Shown here in pieces: positions 57,025-64,000 of a stretch of 64,000 nt of DNA. Source of the stretch: Epiperipatus broadwayi (taxonomy: Eukaryota; Onychophora; Udeonychophora; Euonychophora; Peripatidae). The notes beneath the pieces were generated by a model. The model saw only the letters and a program-made list of their open reading frames with translations, had not been told where the DNA came from and did no database searches. The first letter of the stretch is position 1. Each line of letters starts with the position of its first letter. The position numbers and the translations under genes are program-made. The stretch covers positions 11,090,825-11,154,824 of the forward strand of contig JAQFVV010006221.1 in NCBI GenBank assembly GCA_028023455.1. The letters run 5' to 3'.

Positions 57025-57530
57025 GATGTGATATGCTGGACTATTTCCATCATTTATGAGTACATGTTGAATGTATAGAAAATTTTAAACTTTATTTAAA
57101 CTTTCCAAATACAAACAACTTGTTAATCATAACACACAAATAGATAATACAGGTTAGTAATTACACAATGTTTGAAGTATTATTATTCTCCACTCTTTTG
57201 CAGGTGTTGCTGGCCTATATGCACAGTGACAATATTCACTTAGATGTTGAACTCGCACCTTTAGATTCTTGAATATCGTTTGCCTTAAATTCGATATTGA
57301 AGAATCTAAAAGTGTGAGTTCAACTTCTAAGTGAATATTGTCACTGTGCATATAGGTCAGCAACACCTGAAGAAGAGTGGAGAATACTACTTGAAACATG
57401 TAATTACTAATCTGTATTGTCTATTTGTGTGTTATTACTAACAAGTTGTTTATATTTGGAAAGTTTAAATAAAGTTTAAAATTTTCAGTACATTCAACAT
57501 TTACTCATAAACAACTACCATATTGTTTTA
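57025..57530. repeat. Family A foldback repeat, copy 4
   Basis: The long arms (57025-57280 and 57285-57515) pair through almost the whole element. The right arm has CTGAAGA and GAAAC (57367-57396) with outer stem AGGTCAG/CTAATCT. The short stem III GAAACAT suggests loss of an ancestral ACGT palindrome through CpG decay. The left arm has CTGCAAA and CAAAC in place of the core. A minus-strand frame of 81 codons is only the repeat. Confidence 0.8.
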
Positions 57531-57907
57531 TTAGATTTATTTTTTTTAAATATTCAAGTTATTGAAACAAAATATAGGAGTACTTAGCAAATAATTTCAA
57601 GTTAAGGATTGAACTTTTGCTGTTAATCAAATACTGCTATTAAATGATTTAGATCTTCACAAAATAACTTGTTACTATTATTATATATTACGTTTACAAT
57701 AATTGAATATACATAAAATAATGGCAAAAAGCCAAAATGTAATTATAATATATTTTTAATGGATGTTTAAATGGAAATATTTAGGGTGTGCATTTATAAT
57801 AATTCAATTAGAAATGTCATCTGCCCTAAGTAAAAGGTTTTCTAATTAAATAATAATAAATGAATAACTCCACACACTAAACATTTCCATATTTTGGAAA
57901 TATATAT

Positions 57908-58330
57908 ACTACAGTAATTAGATATATGTAAAGTATAACTTTAAAAATTTATCCACTTAGGAGCACTTTTGATTATCCTTGTAGTCTTTGTAAACACTTT
58001 GAAAGGCTAATCTTCACACATTTCCATGATCTAATGATTGCTACCTGTCTATTAATTAAGTCTTGTTTGTATTCACATATTAGCATAGCTTCATTTATTT
58101 TCCTTTTGTTGTTATTTTTTTAAATTTGCAATATTTAAACAAATACAGCAAATACAAACAAGATTTAATTAATAGATAGGCAGAAAACATTAAGATCACA
58201 GAATTGTGGGAAGGTTAACCTTTCAAAATGTTAGTTGACAAAGACTCATAATGACATAGTCAAAAGTGCTCCTAAGTGGATAAAATTTTAAAGTTATACT
58301 TTACATATATCTAATTACTGTATTTATAAA
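57908..58330. repeat. Inverted repeat, arms of about 165 bp
   Basis: The arms at 57908-58072 and 58152-58330 are reverse complements with moderate divergence (TTATCCACTTAGGAGCACTT on the left, its complement on the right). The loop is about 80 bp. No ribozyme core or coding content was found. Confidence 0.75.
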
Positions 58331-61300
58331 TATTCAATTACAAGATTTATATATATATTTTTATATACAATATTACGTATATTGATTTGAAGAAATATAG
58401 ACATTAAATTAGAATATTATGTATATACTATTAATTCGGGCTTAGTACAGACAATATACTTGTAGTTAAATATTATATATATATATATATATTGTGATGG
58501 ACGTCTCCAACAGCCCTCCAATAACCAGTACAAACCATGAGCTCCAATCCCAATTCAAACCCCATGATATTAAGGTTACTTTTTAAGTAATAGAATTAGG
58601 TAATGTTAGTGCATATAAACCAACAAACCAGTTATCACAATGTAAGCCTTAAAGTCAAATAAAAATAAAATTTAAATCAAAGTTTAAATCAAATGGAGCA
58701 AATGGATGTGACAATTAATCATTTCCCACAATTAACATTAAATGTATTGTGAGTACAAACATTAAAAAACAACATGCAATAGATCAAATAAATGAACTTA
58801 ATATAATATTAAAGTAAAGAAAAACCAAATATTTATTTTCTTATCTTTTCTTATTTTATTTTTTCATTTTTTAACAAGATGTTTATGTTAATACTAACAA
58901 AAATGACATCGACAAAAAAGTACAAAAGTCGAGCACAAACAGGCTTAATATAGGAGATATACAACAAACATTTTTGTTCAAGAAAAGGAAAGAAAACCTT
59001 TTTATCTGAGTAAAAAATCTTCCATTTCTTGCACAAAGGAACTAAAAGAAAAAATTTGAAGGTTTGTATCAATCAATTCAAACTTGTAATATTGGTGAAG
59101 AAATCTTTTATAAGGATTTTAAAAAGTAAAGATAAACATTTAACTCTAAAAGATTTAAACAACGAGTTTAAAAATTCTTAATCTACAAACAAAATAAGGT
59201 ATTTGAATCTCTAAAGTCATTATTGATTCCTTGCTGTAGATTTTCAGATTTAAATTTAAAACATGTAATAGCAGAAGGGATAGTGACATTTCTCCAATCA
59301 ATTTAAACCACAAAAAATAATATAAGTATTGACGAAAATAATTATGCATTGCTAAGTGCAAAGGGAAATGTCATGGAAGAAAAGTCATCATCCACAGAGC
59401 TAGAAATTATCAAGGCTGACATGGGATCATCTTATCTCTCTATTCTTGGATTGGTAAACATTGAAACAATCCATCATGATTTTTTTTTTTACTTCTCACT
59501 TCAAGACTCCAGTTCGAACGTTTTCATTGGATATTTGAAATCCCAGTTATGTATAAAGGAACTACCATGAATTATGAGAACAAGCCACTTAAATATTTGT
59601 ATAGTATGTGTGACAACTTAATTTTCTTTACTTTTATATAAGACCAAGTAGCTTTAATTTAGAATTTATGAAATTAAGACAAAAAAAGAAATTATTTTAT
59701 ACCTTGGATAGACAAATCTATGAGATATAATCTTTATTATGAAATAATCCGATCATTATAAATGGGACAAGGTAAGACATTATCTAATATATATATATAT
59801 TCAACATTCATATATGTATAACACCTACACTTTCACTAATTGTTTAGTCTAAAGTTTGCATTAATTATTTATATTTTTTAATATATTTTCTATGCATATT
59901 TTTATTATTACTTGTGACTTAAACTTATAACTCTCCTTTATTACACTCACATTGTACATAACACAAGAGGGTCTTTTAAATCATCATGGCATTAACTAAA
60001 AGACATAAAAAAAGATAAATGAATATGTTACTATATATATAATAACATTGTATATAATCTGAAGATCATTTATGTTAATCAGGATATTTAGTGGCTATTC
60101 TTTTTTGGGATCAGGATGGGGAACATTGATATAAATCAAGCATAAATGAAGAATGACCACAGATGGAGTTTTCTCTAATTTTGTTATAAATTTCCTTCTT
60201 CAAATGCTAATCTATGTATATATGTTCATTAAATTTATTTAAATGTTAAAACACATTTCTTGGTTTATTTTTCTGTGTTTAAATTCTGCTAAGTCATATC
60301 CTTACACACATATCATTATTATTATTCATCATGTATACAATATATTATACCCACCCTAAACAGGTGTAGATTCATTTTACACATATTAAGAATATGGTGA
60401 TACAAATATTACATGAACCTGAAGATCATATAACATCTTCCTGGGTTTGAAATCCAGAATAGCAGGAGTAAACTACAATATGTAGGCAATAGGTTAAAAA
60501 TAGAATCAGCAGTTATTTATATCTTACTCTCTTCTTCCTTAAGTATGAATTTAATGTATATAGATATGCATGAATGTAGACAATAAAGATACGTTCTTAT
60601 ACTCATCAAGAGAAATCTACTCACTTTTGTGTGTGTCACAAAAGGACTGTCCCATTACAATATATATATATCAAATGCCTGAAATTTGTGGTAAAATGGA
60701 AGTTTTAAATACATTTAAAATATGAGGTCTGTCAATTTTGCAAATTTCATTCTAGAAAACTGCTACATATCTCATATCTGAATACCAGCATGAGCACTTT
60801 TGAATATTCCCTTTGAAAAGCTATGCACGAAGTTTGTATAATAATATTTCTCATAAGCACAACACACAAGTTTAAAATCTATTGAAGTGGAATAGTTTTT
60901 AGTAGACATGCGGCTTTTTTTTTTGACAAAAACTATATTTAAAAGTTAAAGTGTTGATTTATTTATATACTAAATTGATTCAAAAAGAAATGCAAAGTTT
61001 TGTAAAAAAAAAAAATTAAAAGATTTTGTGTGTTGTGATTTTTCAAATTTAAATGAAATGGTTTAAGTTAATAACAGGTGAATAAAGATAGTTCTATTAA
61101 ATAATTTTATATTGTTGATTTTGGATATTTTTACTGGATCATTTTTGAGTAATTAGAGTTACAAATTGTGTAATATTCATGTAATTTATATGCTCTTTAT
61201 TTTTTAGCTCAAGAAACATCATTTACTCAGAAATTAAATTGTATTTTAATGCCATATTTATATATTAGTAATAAATAGAAAGAAAATTTAGATGTTACTC

Positions 61301-61370
61301 TATTGGGAGCATAAAGTACTGGGTTCAGGTAATTCTTAAATAATAACCCAATAGTTTCTTGGTAGAAAGC
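58331..61370. other. A+T-rich sequence, no gene seen
   Basis: About 3 kb with a TA run (58470-58493) and chance frames of 68-73 codons (58851-59072, 59155-59361, 59349-59570) without known domains. No repeat shared with the window was seen. Confidence 0.35.
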
Positions 61371-61373
61371 ATT

Positions 61374-61642
61374 ATATATATTGCTTATAATACTTCTTTC
61401 ATATACAGTTCAATGCAAACATATTTTCTTAAAAAACTTCTTTATTTTCATTACAGTTTCAATTGTCCAGCAGTCTTCACTAGAGCTTTATTCATCCTCT
61501 GCCTTTTTTAAAGCAGAGGATGGATAAAGCTCTGATGAAGACTGCTGGACAGTCAAAACGATAAGGAAAATAAAGAAGTTTTTTTAAGAAAATTTGTTTG
61601 CATTGAAGTGTATATGAAAGAAGTATTATAAGCAATATATAT
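61374..61642. repeat. Family E inverted repeat with hammerhead-like core
   Basis: The arms 61374-61502 and 61509-61642 are reverse complements around CCTTTTTTAAAG. The right arm on the plus strand reads CTGATGA, A, stem II GACTG/CAGTC with loop CTGGA, then AAAAC (61541-61560). The left arm on the minus strand reads TAGTGAAGACTG ... TTGAAAC. A convincing stem I was not found, so this is a fossil or a chance likeness of the core. Confidence 0.65.
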
Positions 61643-63059
61643 GAGTATATGAAAATATGCAAAGAAAGTGAAAGAGAAAAATAAGGGAATAATATTAAAA
61701 AGCATCACGTGATACCCAAACATTAAAAGTGGCTTAGTTCAAGTTCAGCAACCTCTAGCTCTTAATCTATCACACCATTACTAAACTAAACTTCACAGCA
61801 TACACCAAATTCCTCCAATCATAATAACAAAATAATTAAAAATATAGACAGAAAAAAATACAAACACTATTGTCTTTATGACTTTTCGATTATTAGAGGC
61901 AATGTAGTCCAATTCGATTTAAATGTGATTGCAAATAATGAATTATGAGAACACCACTAACCTTTGAGGTGGAGATATATATCTGAATTATATCTGTATC
62001 CACATTAATTCAGTCGCAACCATGAACCTTATTTAACTTTTATATATGTTTACTGGAATTTTATTACATAAAATTTGTATTGACATTAAATAATTTTGCC
62101 TTAAAATATATTTTTGGTTTATATTTTTAATAATAATAAATTGATTTTTAACCTAAAATACATCGTGATATTTACTTATGTTTTCAAATTTAACAGCATA
62201 AATTCTAATTCAGATATTTTAATTATCAAATTTTAAATAGTTAAATGTAGGAAAAAAAAACAATCGTAGTTGAAAAAACCGTTAATATTTTTTAACTATC
62301 TGTAAATATCATTATTTTTATTTTTAAAACTGGAATATTGTCAAATTCATTTTACTTTTTATTTATTTATTGCACAGAATTTTAAAAATTTTAGAATAAT
62401 TTCAATGTAAAATAAGGACTTCTGGACTAAAATTAAAGAATAATAAACTGTAAATATTGGAAGCAATTATTTAAGTAATAAAAATAGAATGAGTTCATTG
62501 ATTGGAAGTTTATAAAAAGAACAGTTGCCGGAAATGACAAAACTGTGACGGAATCAATGCAGTTTGAGATCCGGTTATCACTAGTAATGATGACCCCTAC
62601 ATTAATCTACATCACTTCATCACTAAAATATAATTGTATGGATTTTTACTCAGGTGATTATAAAAAGTTTACATGGATCTTGATCCATTGGTCTTGAATT
62701 CCAGAATCTGTCAGTCTATTATCACATTAAGCTACCCCTGGTGATTTATCACTTACTGTAATAAGATGTCACTTAGTATTTGAAAGATTCTTTGCTATCA
62801 TTAACTAGCTAAAATTATGTTTTTTGACTAAGAGATTAAGTCAATGTTTGCTGTTAAATAAATGATTGGAGTTTAATTAAATAGATATTTTATAGTAAAC
62901 AATAAAAACTCAACAACTGAAATATAATAAACCACATAAACTTTTGAAGAAAGATTTGATCTTGATTTCACTAGTATTTCAGTTAAGAATATATGTTTTT
63001 TCTCTTATTTTATAACTAGATATGTACACAAAAAAATAAAAACATATTTTAAGTATAAT
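61643..63059. other. A+T-rich sequence, one possible tRNA-like piece
   Basis: At 62670-62760 the minus strand has GGGGTAGCTTAATGTG followed by GGAATTCAAGACC, which resembles A and B boxes of a tRNA-like SINE head. It is too short and isolated to classify. Nothing else was supported. Confidence 0.35.
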
Positions 63060-63150
63060 TTTTTTTTTCATATGTCATAGCATCAGCCGGGAGGCGAACC
63101 CACAACAAGCAAGGTAGCTGCGCTGACCTCTTGGCTAACAATGCTTGACT
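63060..63150 (-). repeat. tRNA-derived SINE (SINE1), copy 7
   Basis: The minus strand reads GTCAAGCATTGTTAGCCAAG, CTTGC, B-box region TGTGGGTTCGCCTCCC, GGCTGATGCTATGACATATG and an A tail. It lacks part of the tRNA-like middle. Confidence 0.8.
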
Positions 63151-63342
63151 ATTTTAAATCCCCATAAAAATATAAATATATATAACAGATTGTTTTTTAA
63201 TGTCAGTGGTTAAATTCTACGAGAATTATATAGTTGCAAAGTTAAACAATTACTTAATATAATAATCAATCTAAATAAAATTGAAATAAACAACTAATTA
63301 TATTTACAATTATTTAATTATCAACCCAGTTTTCATCTCTTA

Positions 63343-64000
63343 TTGAGACCTTTTCAAGATATAAAGTTTTATACATCACATGACTTATTAACTGCATTTA
63401 CTTCACCTATTAAACATTATTTTACCTTCAACAATATAATTAAATATGTTGAAATTGATTATAATATTAAAAAGTATAATAGGAAGAAATATATATTAAA
63501 AAGAAATATACCTGAAGATTTATTTGAGTGCATAAAGATATGTTTGTTGGTTCATACTGTTGAATTAAAAAATAGACTTTGGAAGAAATATGATCATAAA
63601 TGGAAATGGTTATGTTAAAAAAAAGAAAATTTTTAAAGTGGATTAAATAATATACTAAAAGTGAATGGAGTGAACAAGTAGAGAATAATTTTATGAATCT
63701 ATCTAATGTGGAATTTGGTAATAAACAGTCAAATGTTTTAAATAAAGTAGTTAAGTATGTACCGTTTGTAAACCCTGATGTTCAAAAGGCAACTATTGTA
63801 AGTATTGAAGCAGCAAATATAAAGAATGATTTAAAAGTTGAATTACAATCAAAAATTAATAATGTTGTAAATAAAAGAGTTAAATATAATAAGAAGGAAT
63901 GGAAAAAAAAAAGTCTACAATATATAAAATTTCTGAGAAGGTAAAGAAAGAAAATTTAATAATAACAAAAGATTATAAAGGTTCGCGATTTGTAATTTTA
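63343..64000 (+). pseudogene. Penelope-like element 3, N-terminal region, runs off the window
   Basis: The first frame (63343-63618, 91 codons) has KRNIPEDLFECIK and ends KKYDHKWKWLC. After a frame break, 63693-64000 codes NLSNVEFGNKQSNVLNK and VKYVPFV, later VSIEAANIKND, and at the window edge IITKDYKGSRFVIL. This order (NLS..E...L..G..F.P, then a basic stretch, then an ADKG...V motif) is the N-terminal pattern of Penelope-like proteins before the reverse transcriptase core. Stops between the frames suggest decay. Confidence 0.65.

Overview
This is nuclear DNA from a eukaryote, most likely an invertebrate animal. It is very A+T-rich (roughly three quarters A+T by eye) and full of TA, TG and TAA microsatellites. 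It carries retrotransposons, tRNA-derived SINEs, hAT and piggyBac DNA transposons and hammerhead-ribozyme repeats. I recognise no host protein-coding gene and no structural RNA gene. Almost every long reading frame belongs to a decayed mobile element or is a by-product of a repeat, so the window reads as intergenic or intronic sequence built up by nested insertions. I cannot name the species.

Layout. 1-4.9 kb: foldback repeats, two copies of a ribozyme repeat (family B, one with an apparently intact hammerhead at 3115-3173) and a SINE. 5.0-9.4 kb: a nearly full-length two-ORF LINE on the minus strand (ORF1 with zinc finger and SGNH-hydrolase motifs; ORF2 with endonuclease and reverse transcriptase). 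11.5-13.8 kb: a Penelope-like element remnant flanked by LTR-like repeats. 16.4-18.7 kb: a TAA microsatellite and the 5' part of a second LINE. 22.2-28.4 kb: a Ty3/Gypsy-type element on the minus strand with two LTRs, one of them interrupted by a SINE. 29.9-36.8 kb: a 466-bp satellite, twelve units head to tail followed by three and a bit inverted units. 38 kb: a SPIN-like hAT element nested in a family B foldback. 45-46 kb: a piggyBac transposase fossil. 47.6-48.3 kb: a 700-bp non-autonomous hAT element. 49-62 kb: foldback and ribozyme repeats (families A, B, C and E), SINEs and a second Penelope GIY-YIG remnant. 63.3-64 kb: the start of another Penelope-like element that runs off the window.

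Main result. Several repeat families that look unrelated in sequence share one RNA module of about 59 nt. It has the core of a type I hammerhead ribozyme (CUGANGA, stem II, GAAA, a very short palindromic stem III, then a cleavable UH) and a two-part stem I with an internal loop. The core is intact in family B copy 1 and in about 15 units of the satellite, and decayed in family C and family A. The repeats occur as short head-to-tail series ending in an inverted copy, some also contain tRNA-like pol III boxes, and the 6.9-kb satellite is flanked by an 11-bp direct repeat as if inserted in one piece. This fits the animal 'retrozyme' model: self-cleaving, possibly circular RNAs copied into DNA by Penelope-like retroelements. 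Remnants of such elements lie in the same window. Ribozyme activity and the Penelope partnership are inferences; the sequence pairing is seen directly.
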